Shown here: positions 22,403 to 33,649 of the stretch, one piece after another
How positions within the stretch are numbered: the stretch's first letter is position 1
Layout: each line of letters begins with the position of its first letter
NCBI GenBank assembly: GCA_963678705.1
Contig: OY783218.1
Location: 4,040,152-4,104,151, forward strand
DNA: 64,000 nt
Direction: 5' to 3'
Source: Panorpa germanica
Taxonomy: Eukaryota > Arthropoda > Insecta > Mecoptera > Panorpidae
Made by a program: the position numbers and the translations under genes
Notes under the pieces: generated by a model
What the model saw: the letters and a program-made list of their open reading frames with translations, nothing else
What the model was told of the DNA's origin: nothing
Database searches by the model: none

Positions 22403-22858
22403 GGAACCGCAAAAATAAGTTTTAGAAATGACTATTGCTATATTTTCTGGTTAAATTCCAATTTTTATATGACTGGTAACATTTCTAAGGGTTTGTCATA
22501 AATTTTATAACCTTTATTATGGTTTTCAAACTTACGCTTAAGACTTAAAAATATATAGAGTATTCGATATTATCCCAGTCATATAAAAATTGGAATTTAA
22601 CTAGAAAATATAGCAATATTCATTTTCAAAACTTATTTTTGCGATTCCAACTCATTAAAAGTCAGTGGAAGAAAGCTTAAAATGTAGATACGTTATTCAT
22701 CTAACTAATTGCAGCTTTAGATTTTGATTCGCGTTTATAGTTACTTACATAAAAGGATTTAAACATAAAAAACATGTTTTTTTTGATAATACTTAACCTG
22801 CTGTATAGTATCGCCATCTATATTTCGCAAGTCAAAAATGGCCAAGTATCGTTTCACC
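22403..22858. mobile_element. 5'-truncated copy of the TTAA foldback MITE
   Basis: Matches 14821-15277 closely, including GGAACCGCAAAA at the left and the terminus AAGTATCGTTTCACC followed by TTAA (22859-22862). About 210 bp of the left arm is missing. Confidence 0.85.
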
Positions 22859-24298
22859 TTAATAAGCATTTGTTTATTAAATTTTTTTATTAAATTTTTA
22901 TCTGTGTGACAATGTTGTCATCTTACTATATTGTGTGTAGAATATATTATTAATAACTTTGTTGTATAATCAGTAGCTCTTAAAGATTAGCTATTTATTG
23001 TCATGTTGGAAATATTTATTTGAATTACCTAATTATAGTTCAATGGCTTAACGTTTGTTTGAAAAATTAAAACAAAGCCTCATACAATTTTAATAAAACT
23101 ACTTTAATGATCACGTGATAATAAAATAGAAATAAATATAAATTAAACAAATTGTTTATATGTTTGGTACTGAATTTTGTATGGCAGCTTGAAAACGGCT
23201 TTGTCAATGTTTTTGAAAATTGCCTATTTCATTGAGAAAAAAATTCTAAGACTTTTGGCGTCCCGGAATTTTTCCCTGAAATTCCTGGAAACCCGTAATT
23301 TTGGAAAAACTAAAGAAAAAAGTGTGCTTTTTTTGCTGTATAATTTTTATTTGTAAAAGATAGATAGAGGACATTTTGCATGTGTATTACGCTATTAAAT
23401 GCGACCATGTTTCAAAATTTAGAAATTCAAAATTTTATAAAAGGGGCCCTGAGAAAGTTAGAGGGCCTAGTAGGAAACTTTGGAGAACGCTCAAATTTTG
23501 AATTGTGTAATAATTAAATATAATATTAAAAAAAAAGAATTCAAAATTTTATTTGGGGGCACGGAGGAGGTTTTTGCCGAGGGTAAAAATTGTGCTAGAA
23601 AGTTGAAATTTGTTATGTAGGCTAACTTTGGTACATAATTTACAAATCGAAAAAAAAATCTCAAATTTTGAAAAAAAGTTGGTCAATTATTTTTTATTTT
23701 GTTGAAAAAAATATATTTCTTTAGTCGGTATATATGAAAAATTATTTGTTTTTATATGTACAATTTATATAGAACGAGTTAAATATTTCAATTTAAAAAT
23801 GGAATTAAAATTTGTAATGATATTCAATTCACACATAAAAGACAGTCGTCGCTTGCAACGAGTGTAAACTCTAGTTGTTTTTAAAGGTTATTGTTTTAAC
23901 AAATTTTGACAGATAAATGTGGGACAGTGGGGAGTGGGATATGAGGAAGATCTTTCTCTCCTCCTCATCTACGGCACGCCCTTACTTTAATAATAAAAGC
24001 GATATGCAAATAGACTTCAAATGAATTTTTATTAATTATTTCTGTCGTGTGTAAATGTTAATTACTTTTAAGTACATATCACGTGCCACGCGTGAAAGTG
24101 TAATAGTACTATTATATGTATTTATCAACTAAGATTCTTATCAATATTGACGTAAATATAAATGATCACATAAATTCCACGGTTGATAACAATGATTGTT
24201 GTAATGTCTAGTCATTTTGAAATTTCGACTTAATTATTTTGAAAGTTTTTTCGAAACATCTTCAATATACAAACTACGCCGTTGTTTAATAAAGCTTT

Positions 24299-24908
24299 AA
24301 TGGGCTTGTGTCCTCATTTTTTAGTGGTCGATTTTTCAATTATTGATTGAAATTGTTCTTAATAACTATGTATTGGCGTGTCTATTTTATTAAATATCTA
24401 AATGGTGACGAAGATAGCAATTAAAAATTTGAATTGTAGTTTTAGCGCTAGAAATGGTTGGCCATATTTGTATGACGTGAAATGCATTTTAATGTCAGTT
24501 ATTTGTTGAGTAGGTTATTAGTTGTGGTAATGTTTTGTAGTTGTTGGTAGTCATAATAATCAAGTCAAGTATTTCATTTAACCCTGTTACGGCAGACATA
24601 ATATTGGAATTTTATTGTTCCTTGAAATAGCTGTAAATAATATTTGATATTTTGATATATAAATACATATAGCAGAGATTTATGAGCTGTAAGGTTGGCA
24701 GTGGTTGTGATGTTACATGCATTTGGAATGTGTACAACTATGAATCCCTTTAATAATTAAAGAGACAAAATGACTTTTTTAATTGTTAATATCTCTTAAC
24801 ATATAAGGAGTTATTAAAAAATAATTGGACATTTGAGGTTCTAATAACCCACTTTATCAATATATCGTACACTTTTATAGAAATTAAGACATAGGACACA
24901 AGCCCATT
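24299..24908 (-). mobile_element. GGGCTTGTGTCC-family MITE, full length
   Basis: 610 bp from AATGGGCTTGTGTCCTCATT to GGACACAAGCCCATT, in reverse orientation. Internal family landmarks (TTTAGCGCTAGAAATGG, TTTAATAATTAAAGAGACA) are present. Confidence 0.9.
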
Positions 24909-27403
24909 GCGATGTTGATGGTCTGGATACAAGAAACTAAAGAATAGGAATGTACAAACGGCCATTCCAAATCTCAAAGTGTCCCCTAATGTCCAGTATT
25001 TAATGCCAGAAAATGTAACTAATAATTTTTGTTATATAAGCTTACATTAACCTAAAAAATATTATGTAAATGACATATTTATCATCAATCAATCGGAAAT
25101 TCTTATAAGCTGAGTGTTCAATGAAGTCACAGTCGTAAATTTAATTTGTAGAATAAATAATTAATCCGATTAATGAGGTGTTACATTAATTTAAGAAAAT
25201 GACTAATGAGATAGCTAATTTATACTAGGCAGTATAATTCTGAGTAGTTGTTATCATCGACCTATTGTTTTCTATTTATTGATTGATTTGTTATATAAAA
25301 CTAACAGCAGCTATTGAACTGTTTATCTTTTCGATAATACATCACTTATTATTAACCTATTCTCAGTTTTATCTAAACAATTTATGAACCTAGCGTTTAA
25401 TGTCTAATCAGTAAGATAAATAATACGTGTCTGCGTTACTTTATTTTATTAGATCTAGTTTGAGCTCTATTCTATTGCACAACATTGCACAGTTAAACAT
25501 CATGAGCCGCTGGACACTACTTACTTGTACAGATTGGTGCGACTTAAACATGCGACATCCAACATTTATATATTTTCATTTATAAGTTGACGTTATTGAG
25601 ACACTAAATGTGTTAAGTGTACTAAATGTGTTGTACTTTTAACGTACATCAACAAAAGCACTTCTTTTGCAAGAGATATTATATATAAGAGTATCTCTCT
25701 CGCATTCGCATATATGTATATTGCCTCAGCGCTCGCACTTACAACCGATCTTCAACTAGGTCTAGCAGGATGTTATGCACATCGAAATGGTTTGGCGATT
25801 TGGAAAACATCTTTAAATAGTAGCCCAAATAACATATGAAAATTTTACATTTTATACTATAACGTAATTTTAACACATTTTATTAAACTTTGAAGTGGTA
25901 TAGCGCAGGGTTTTCCCCCACCCACTGGTCTGGCATTCATGTACGTGATTTCTAATAGTCCCCCGTAGAAATTATGACGTAATTTTCCCCCGTATATTAT
26001 GACGTAATTTTTTACCAATTTATGCACCTTTGCTACCTGTTACCTAGCAAAGCAACCACGAATCAAGATTCATAGTAGCCAATTGTTATTACCTACTGTA
26101 GTGTTCTTTCGCTAAAAAAATTTCAGCCTTTATAAAATGGCGTAGGTTGGGTGGGCCTGGGCTCTTGAGCTATTAAAACTCTACGAAGTATTTTTATTAA
26201 GCAGAAATGTTTCAAATTCCCGGCGGTAAACTACAAAGGATTACGATTGCGAATGTGATCTCGAACAAATGAGTCGAGTAGATTCTTAGTCTCTAGTACA
26301 ATTTCATTGTGTATTGATGTTTGCTTTAGTGTGTTTATTAAATTCGTTTGCGCGATAATCTTGTACTTGTACCTATTATCACACAAGTAGTCAAGTCATG
26401 ACAAGATTTACATTTAATACTTAAAATAACAAAATAAGAAGAAAACAATTTTTATTCATACAATTTTAGTAATAAATTTATTATATATGAATGAGTAAGC
26501 GAGAAGCACTTATTTACAAAAACGAGATAGATATATAATTTTTTATTTTTCGAGTTTTTACTAATTTCCTGATTAATTTTTGGCTTATAAAAGTTTAAAT
26601 ATTTAAAATTATAATTATTATATTATTTAATATAACTATTATAATATTTGCTTTTTTCCCAATGTAAAGTGTTTATCACGTGTCACGTGGTACGAGTTCA
26701 GAGTGACGTAATAAGAAAATGTCGATGTAACAGACGATCAGGAGCACATACAATGCTACAATAATTTACCGAGAGCGAGGGTGTATTTTATGTCATGGTT
26801 TAGGGGTAGTAGTCGTATATATATTTTAAATGTATCAGAACTTCATATAAGCAAGGGTTCTAGGTGAAATATTGAATCCTTCAACGCAATCCTTTTGAAA
26901 TATTCGAATGTTATGTTTTGAAATACTTCTTGAACTATAAATTAGATTTTGTAATAGTTTCTGATACTATGTACCTTATAATCTATTTACGTGAATGTAT
27001 TTATCAGACTTGTTGACATAATATGGATCATTCCAGACGTCCACGTGAAGTATCACTTCATATATCTTGTATATCAAAACGGTCGCGTGCATAATGCCGA
27101 TACTAAGATAAATTAATTTGATAAGAGCACTTTGAAGTGTTCTATCAAACTTAAGTATCTATTAATCCTATTTTTAATTTATATCTTTAAAAATATACAA
27201 CAACTAAATGATTGATAACATATCAATTTACTAACTCAGACAATGTTATATGAGTATACGAGTATGACCTAACCTAAATAAAAATAACCTAAAAAACTTA
27301 AAAGACAATTATACGTATGGAGATGTTTTATTCATATTAGTCGAGGAAATCCAGACAAAATATACTGATCAGACTTAAATGAAATAATGTAAAAATTAAT
27401 ATG
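24909..27403. other. gene-free AT-rich region with an unclassified repeat
   Basis: No coding evidence. Includes the repeat at 25530-26350 that recurs in shortened form at 50480-50750. Confidence 0.55.
25530..26350 (+). repeat. unclassified dispersed repeat, long copy
   Basis: Its ends match 50480-50750: GCGACATCCAACATTTATAT with AAGTT(G/T)ACGTTATT at the left, and TACG(A/G)TT(G/T)CGAATGT with TCTCATTGTGT-like sequence at the right. The short copy lacks most of the middle. No frame or termini recognised. Confidence 0.5.
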
Positions 27404-28041
27404 AATGGGCTTGTATCCTATGTCTTAATTTCTATAAAAGTGTACTATATATTGATAAAGTGGGTTACTAGAACCTCAAATGTTAAATTATTTTTTAATA
27501 ACTATACTTATATGTTAAGAGATATTAACAATTAAAAAAGTCATTTTGTCTCTTTAATTATTAAAGGGATTCAACGTTGTACATATTCCAAGTGCATGTG
27601 ACATCATAATCCTTGTGTAAGGTTACCAACCTTACAGCTCATAAATTTCTGCTATATGTATTTATATATCAAAATATCCAATATTATTTACAGCTATTTC
27701 AAGGAACACTCAAATTCCAATATCATGTCTGCATTAGCAGGGTTAAATAAAATAAAAAGTTATTCTTTGATTTGACTTGATTATTTGACTACCAACAGCT
27801 ACAGAACATTACCACAGCACTGACCTACTCAACAAATAACTGACGTTAAAATTCATTTCACGTCATACAAATATGACCAACCATTTCTAGCGCTAAAACT
27901 ACAATTCAAACTTTTAATTGCTATATCTACGTCAATATTTAGATATTTAATAAAATAAACACGCCAATACACATTTATTACCATCAATTTCAATCAACAA
28001 TTGAAAAATCGACCACTAAAAAATGAGGACACAAGCCCATT
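27404..28041 (+). mobile_element. GGGCTTGTGTCC-family MITE, full length
   Basis: From AATGGGCTTGTATCC to GGACACAAGCCCATT, about 638 bp. Carries the internal palindrome GTAAGGTTACCAACCTTAC and the TTTCTAGCGCTAAAAC block typical of the family. The right flank repeats CACAAGCCCA once more immediately outside. Confidence 0.9.
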
Positions 28042-28586
28042 CACAAGCCCAACTAGATGGACAGGTTATTTTTTATAACTTTCGATCTCTTTAATGATTG
28101 CGCAATATGATTATTTTAATTGTTATAGACGTATAGTAGCACTTATATTAAAATTAAGGCATGATTCACAAAAGCATTGCGCCTGCTATGAATTGCTATA
28201 TAATAAACTTCTCAAAAGCCCAACCCGCGTTTACGTGCAATATAAACATACCCAGCTGTTTTCGCGGGAGAATGTAGCAGTGAATAGGTGGCAGTAGAAT
28301 GGAGTTTAACGTCCTCAGGGATTGTACATCGTACAACCCCTTTATCAGGGTTGTACAGGGTATGTACTCCTGATAACTAAACGTTGAAACCAACCCTTTT
28401 CTGACATGATTGATGGGTTTGTTTTCGTTTGATTGTTATGAGATGACATGACAGTTGACACTGAAGGATAGCAGTGTTGATCTTTGAACAAATCCTGTTT
28501 TCCTATTACTTTAGGACTCACAAATAAGCAAGGCAGGATAACAGTAAGAGCGAGAAAGAAGACGCGACGCAAAACTTAAATCAATA

Positions 28587-28944
28587 TCTACTATATCTTA
28601 ATATATATAAATTACGTGTCACGTTGTATGTCCGCGATGGACTCCTAAACTACTTAACCGATTTTAATCAAATTTGTACACCGTGTGCAGTTTGATCCAA
28701 CTTGAAAGATACGATAGCTTACATCTCAATTTATGATTGCAATATTATCTTATTGCAAATTATTTGTCTATTAATTATCTGTTAGCTCCAAACGATGACA
28801 TCTGGCGACGATGATGGCGACATCTGTTGACTAGATTGAGTAAATATTCTGTTGACTAGATTGAGTAAATATTCAATAGATGGCGCTATGTAATGTAATA
28901 TGACAAAAACGTTAGTCACAGCAACGCGTGGCCGGGACAGCTAG
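28587..28944 (+). mobile_element. short non-autonomous Helitron
   Basis: Begins with TC directly after A and ends with CTAG directly before T, the A-T target rule of Helitrons. The body has the recognisable insect Helitron segment TGTATGTCCGCGATGGACTC, ACTTAACCGATTTTAATCAA, and a 3' end GGCCGGGACAGCTAG. At 358 bp it lacks Rep/helicase. It lies downstream of the SKP1-like gene. Confidence 0.75.
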
Positions 28945-29198
28945 TCATTATATATATATACTATATACTACTATATCATTTATCTTAGACTGGCACTTTT
29001 GATAGCAGTTACAGTTATGGTTAAAACGCTTAAAGAAATCGAAATAAGAATTCCAAAATACTTGATATAAATTTTAATATAATATTCGAAGTATTGTTAC
29101 AAAGGAAAACATTCTACAATACATATATGCTATAAACTAGGTAGTAGATTTTATAATCTGAAGCAAATGCATTGGCGTACTAGCCGCACCTGCCATGT

Positions 29199-31117
29199 TT
29201 ACATATCAAATTTCTCAGCTTCCAAACTTGCTTCAGAAAGACGTAATTTTTCTTCGCATAGTGCATCATACCTTTCTTCTTTGTACTGTGGTATATCATT
29301 TGTGATTTTGAACAACTCACGAATTTCATCAACTGATTTACCAATGATCAATTGGGCTGCCTGTTTGCAGGCCAGGGTGTATAAAGGTTTTATGCCCAAG
29401 TGATACGAAGTTACAATCACTTGCACTAGAATATCTGGACTCATTTGCTTTACATAACCAGAATCCCAGGGAGTCAAATGCTCTTCATTAGTGCCAAGTG
29501 GATCATCCTCTGTTGGATTGTTTAAATGAAAATAAACCCATTGCAAGACCTGATAAAAGTAGAAAAACAAATAGTTATTGAAATGACAATAAAATGTAAT
29601 TTAAACATAAAATATATTAATGCCAAATCTAACGCTATGGGACAGTGACCACAATGGGAGATGTGTATTAATGGGCTTATGTCCTATGTTTTAATTTCTA
29701 TAAAACTGTATGATATATTGATAAAGTGGGTTACTAGAACCTCAAATGTCCAATTATTTTTTAATAACTCCTTATATGTTAAGAGATATTAACAATTAAA
29801 AAAGTTATTTTGTCTCTTTAATTATTAAAGGGATTCAACGTCGTACACATTCCAAGTGCATGTGACATCACAATCCTTGTGTAAGGTTACCAACCTTACA
29901 GCTCATAAATCTCTGCTTTATGTATTTATATATCAAAATATCAAATATTATTTACAGCTATTTCAAGGAATAATAAATTTTAAATATTATGTCTGCCTTA
30001 GCAGGGTTAAATAAAATAAAAACTTATTATTCTTCGACTTGACTTGATTATTTGGCTGCCAACAGCTACGAAACATTACCACAGCACTGACCTACTCAAC
30101 AAATAACTGACGTTAAAATGCATTTCACGTCATACAAATATGGTCGACCATTTCTAGCGCTAAAACTACAATTTAAACTTTTAATTGCTATATCTCCGTC
30201 AACATTTAGATATTTAATAAAATAGACACACCAATACACGTTTATTAACATAAATTTCAATCAACAATTGAAAAATCGACCACTAAAAAATGAGGACACA
30301 AGCCCATTAAATTCGATTAAGATAAGATGTATGTATTAGCCAGAGAAATCTGTCGATTTCCACGACATCTTGAAAATAAGGCAGTAATTAGTTCCTTTGT
30401 TTTTCTTGGAAACAATAAGTCACACAAATATTTTTGAAGGTTATTTATGTAGGTAATTATTATTGAATTATAAATAACTTCCCAGAAAACATTTGGATTC
30501 AAAGTATATACATTTATGTATATAATATATCCTATGTATATGCTGTTCTTATGTAAAACTTATATTGTATGTCATATGTATGTGCAAATCAGGGGCGTAG
30601 CTACCGCCGTATCTGCCGTATCAATTATACGGGGCCCCCGGGCCACGGGGGCCCCCAAAGTGTGTAAGGAAGGTTTTTTTTCTTTTGTGAAAAATCTTTA
30701 CCCCCATATAAGGGCCTCCAAGCAAATTTTTTATACGGGTCCCCGACAAGACACGCTTCGCCACTGGTGCAAATGCAAAGTTAAGTGCATATTTAAAAAT
30801 ATCCAATCAATTATTGGTATTAAAAATAGTCATCAATATAATTGTCAACAACTTCTACATTTTTTGCGAATTAGTTGGCAAGGCACTGCTGTAGTTGGAA
30901 CATTAATGCGGAGCATAATGTCGCATCTATTTAATGAACATTCAAATACCTTTTTCAAAGCATCGCTAGTAAATTCTGGGAACTCAATAACTTGATCTTT
31001 AATATCTGCGTCTCCCAGCTCCTTGATCATATTCTTGATTAGTTTGCAGCACCGCATGCTTTCTAGTTCCAAAAATACCGCCTTACCATCACTGCAGACA
31101 GCCTCGATGAACTTCAT
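29199..31117 (-). CDS. SKP1-like ubiquitin-ligase adaptor (divergent paralogue)
   Basis: Two exons on the minus strand, 31117-30950 and 29549-29199, spliced KK-VLQW in phase 0 with a GTATTTG donor and a TTTATCAG acceptor, giving 172 residues. The first exon holds the BTB/POZ-like half (MKFIEAVCSDGKAVFLELES). The second holds the conserved Skp1 dimerisation and F-box-binding half (VIVTSYHLGIKPLYTLACKQ, IIGKSVDEIRELFKITNDI). In SKP1 the family ends with N-Q-W-C-E-E-K; here the tail reads RYDALCEEK and continues 17 residues to EKFDM, so the Trp is replaced and the tail is longer. Canonical SKP1 is about 163 residues. It probably pairs CUL1 with F-box proteins, possibly a selective set. The intron holds a MITE and a small hAT element. 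The frame is intact, so I treat it as a gene rather than a pseudogene. Confidence 0.88.
29670..30308 (+). mobile_element. GGGCTTGTGTCC-family MITE in the SKP1-like intron
   Basis: Full length, from AATGGGCTTATGTCC to GGACACAAGCCCATT. Located entirely within the intron of the SKP1-like gene. Confidence 0.9.
30590..30766. mobile_element. 177-bp hAT MITE with 8-bp target duplication
   Basis: The ends CAGGGGCGTAGCTAC and CGCTTCGCCACTG are inverted with a few mismatches. A perfect 8-bp direct repeat GTGCAAAT flanks it (30582-30589 and 30767-30774). The interior is GC-rich (runs of C and G), unlike its surroundings. In the SKP1-like intron. Confidence 0.85.
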
Positions 31118-31802
31118 CTTAAACTTAATAATGTAATTTAAATCTTATTATATTTGATGCATTCAAGTAAAGGGAGAGAAACAAGATTACAAAAATCAGA
31201 CATTGCTATTGAAATTATTAAAAATGTTAGAATAGTTTTTAAGTTTAATTTGGTAATGAAATACAATGTATGTATATATCCTACCTTGATTTTGGATTAC
31301 TCTTAGTAAGATCTTGGAGAAGCCTGTAATATCTGCTATGTTTTGAGCGAAATTTTGGAAATAATAAAACAAGGTCTCATGAAACACAGAACGTAATTGA
31401 CGTCAAATAGTATTGAGAAAATAATTTCAAAAATTGTCTTCTAGTACATAATAAAGATAAAAAATAAATCAGTAGGACGAACAAAGAAATAATGTAAACA
31501 GCTTTACAATTGCTACTTGAAATATCTATAACAATACACCCAAAACTAGTTTCATAAAAAACAATCACCAAATTTTGTAAAGAAAGGATTCTCTTTTTGT
31601 CTAATACGAATGAGCTGGAATCAGTTGTTATTAATACAGTTTCAAACACTGCGATGTGCCAGGACGATTCCATTATTTTCTTAAAAGTGTTATCAATCTG
31701 CTTGTACTATGACTCCACAGTGTCGAGAACATTTATGCTTGATACCAGACTGATGTGTCTTTTAATAGTAAAATTATCCTTAGACATAACGAAGTGCTAA
31801 TA
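31118..31802. other. AT-rich spacer upstream of the SKP1-like gene
   Basis: Probable promoter and 5' UTR of the SKP1-like gene; no distinct core promoter motif or other gene seen. Confidence 0.4.
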
Positions 31803-32433
31803 AATGGGCTTGTGTCCTATGTCTTAATTTCTATAAAAGTGTACTATACGAGTATATTGATAAAGTGGGTTACTAGAACCTCAAGTGTTTAATTATTTTT
31901 TAATAACTCAACTTTTTTAATAAGCAACTTTTAAAAAAATCATTTTGTCTCTTTAATTATTAAAGGGATTCAACGTTGTACACATTCCAAATGCATGTGA
32001 CATCACAACCGCTGCCAACCTTACAGCTCATAAATCTCTGCTATATGTATTTATATATCAAAATATCAAATATTATTTACAGCTATTTCAAGGAACAATA
32101 AAATTCCTATATTATGTCTGCCTTAGCAGGGTTAAATAAAATAAAAACTTATTATTTTTTGATTTGACTTGATTATTCGACTATCAACAGCTACAAAACA
32201 TTACCACAGTACTGACCTACTCAACAAATAACTGACGTTAAAATGCATTTCACGTCATAAAAATATGGCCGACCATTTCTAGCGCTAAAACTACAATTCA
32301 AACTTTTAATTGCTATATCTCCGTCAATATTTAGATATTTAATAAAATAGACACGCTAATACACATTTATTCACATCAATATCAATCAACAATTGAAAAT
32401 TCGACCACTAAAAAATGAGGACACAAGCCCATT
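31803..32433 (+). mobile_element. GGGCTTGTGTCC-family MITE, full length
   Basis: 631 bp from AATGGGCTTGTGTCC to GGACACAAGCCCATT, upstream of the SKP1-like gene. The internal palindrome is partly deleted (CCGCTGCCAACCTTACAGC). Confidence 0.9.
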
Positions 32434-33116
32434 CATATATTTATTTTACAAATTATTCGTTTACATCATTAACTGCTTTTTCTTGTTTTATTGCAACGTA
32501 TTCTTAATCTTACTTAATATGTGTTAAGCTTTGTTAATAATAAATATTTTAGAACTAGTAATAAATAAGATTAAGACAAGTTATTATAGATAATCCTGCA
32601 TGTTTAACATTTGTAATCTTTTTTATATACTATAAAAGTGTATTTATAATATTTGAATTGTTCAAAGGGTTGCTTTTATGTTTTCATATAAGGGTTGATG
32701 CCGTATGACTTACATGTCTGTCACCCTAATACACGATAAATGACTTCACAAAACAAGGGTTGCTATCGGTAACAATATAAACTGCAAGAAAATGGTTTCA
32801 GTCTTAAGTGAAATAGGTAAAGTTAAGATACAAACCATTTAATGTTATATCTGTTAGGTGGTTGTCCTTGCTAATTTATTGATATAATATTTTGCAACTG
32901 TTTAACTGGTGTCCGTTAACTTAAACTATTTCGTTTAGGATTGAAAAAATATAGGATCTAAGTGTGTAATAAACAAATCCAGAGTTGCTTCACTTAGTTA
33001 AATACGACGCCTACTTTTTGGCGATGATAATAGAAATACAATATTTCTTAAGAAACGACTTTAGTAATTATATATAAAAAATATATTTTCTTATAAGTAC
33101 AAAATACATCCTTTAC

Positions 33117-33290
33117 CCTATGTCCACACTCGCGTGTTCGCCTGTTCGTGTTCTTTAACGATAGTCAGATTTGTACACTAGAGCGAAAACATTTGTTCGA
33201 ATACATGAATGTTTGCCTGTGAACACGAACTATGTGTGCGTTAATATTGAACATTCGCACCCGAACATGCATGTGTGGACGTTGGATTAC
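33117..33290. repeat. small foldback, possible MITE
   Basis: The left arm TATGTCCACACTCGCGTGTT is inverted at the right (CATGCATGTGTGGACGTT), and internal G/C-rich blocks such as GTGTTCGCCTGTTCGTGTTC have inverse partners. About 170 bp; superfamily unknown. Confidence 0.5.
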
Positions 33291-33533
33291 AATTAAAATA
33301 ATAAATTACAATAAATTTTAAATAACAACATCAATATAGATCTCTTAAAATACGCTATCAAAATTTATGTTTTAAACTACAACCAAAATTCTGATTGAAA
33401 ATCGAAGAATACCTAATAACACACACTTAGGAATATAAAAAATTTATGAACTCATTTTTAGTTTAGTTGTTTGTCGTTTAATTTTTAATCATCCTTTATC
33501 ATCGTTAAAACTATAGACTAATAATTAATCGAT

Positions 33534-33539
33534 TTTATT
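33534..33539 (-). terminator. candidate poly(A) signal for JHAMT
   Basis: AATAAA on the minus strand about 110 bases past the JHAMT stop codon at 33650-33652. Confidence 0.45.
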
Positions 33540-33649
33540 TTTCTTTGTTTACAACATTCATAACATCGAAACTTTACTTGTTACACGAACCAGCTGTAAG
33601 ATAGTAACTCCTGTATTGTTATGTAAAAAGGTAATTAAGTTTAAATTAT

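Larger units (their letters stand above)
20690..24298. other. gene-free repeat-rich region
   Basis: No frame with recognisable protein similarity. Contents: a dispersed repeat (21040-21580), a truncated foldback copy (22403-22858) and otherwise AT-rich sequence. Confidence 0.6.

Noticed and set aside
28326..28361. Short inverted repeat GTACAACCC...GGGTTGTAC as a terminator or regulatory hairpin
   Set aside because: Only a 9-bp stem in a region with no gene end nearby; probably part of an old repeat.
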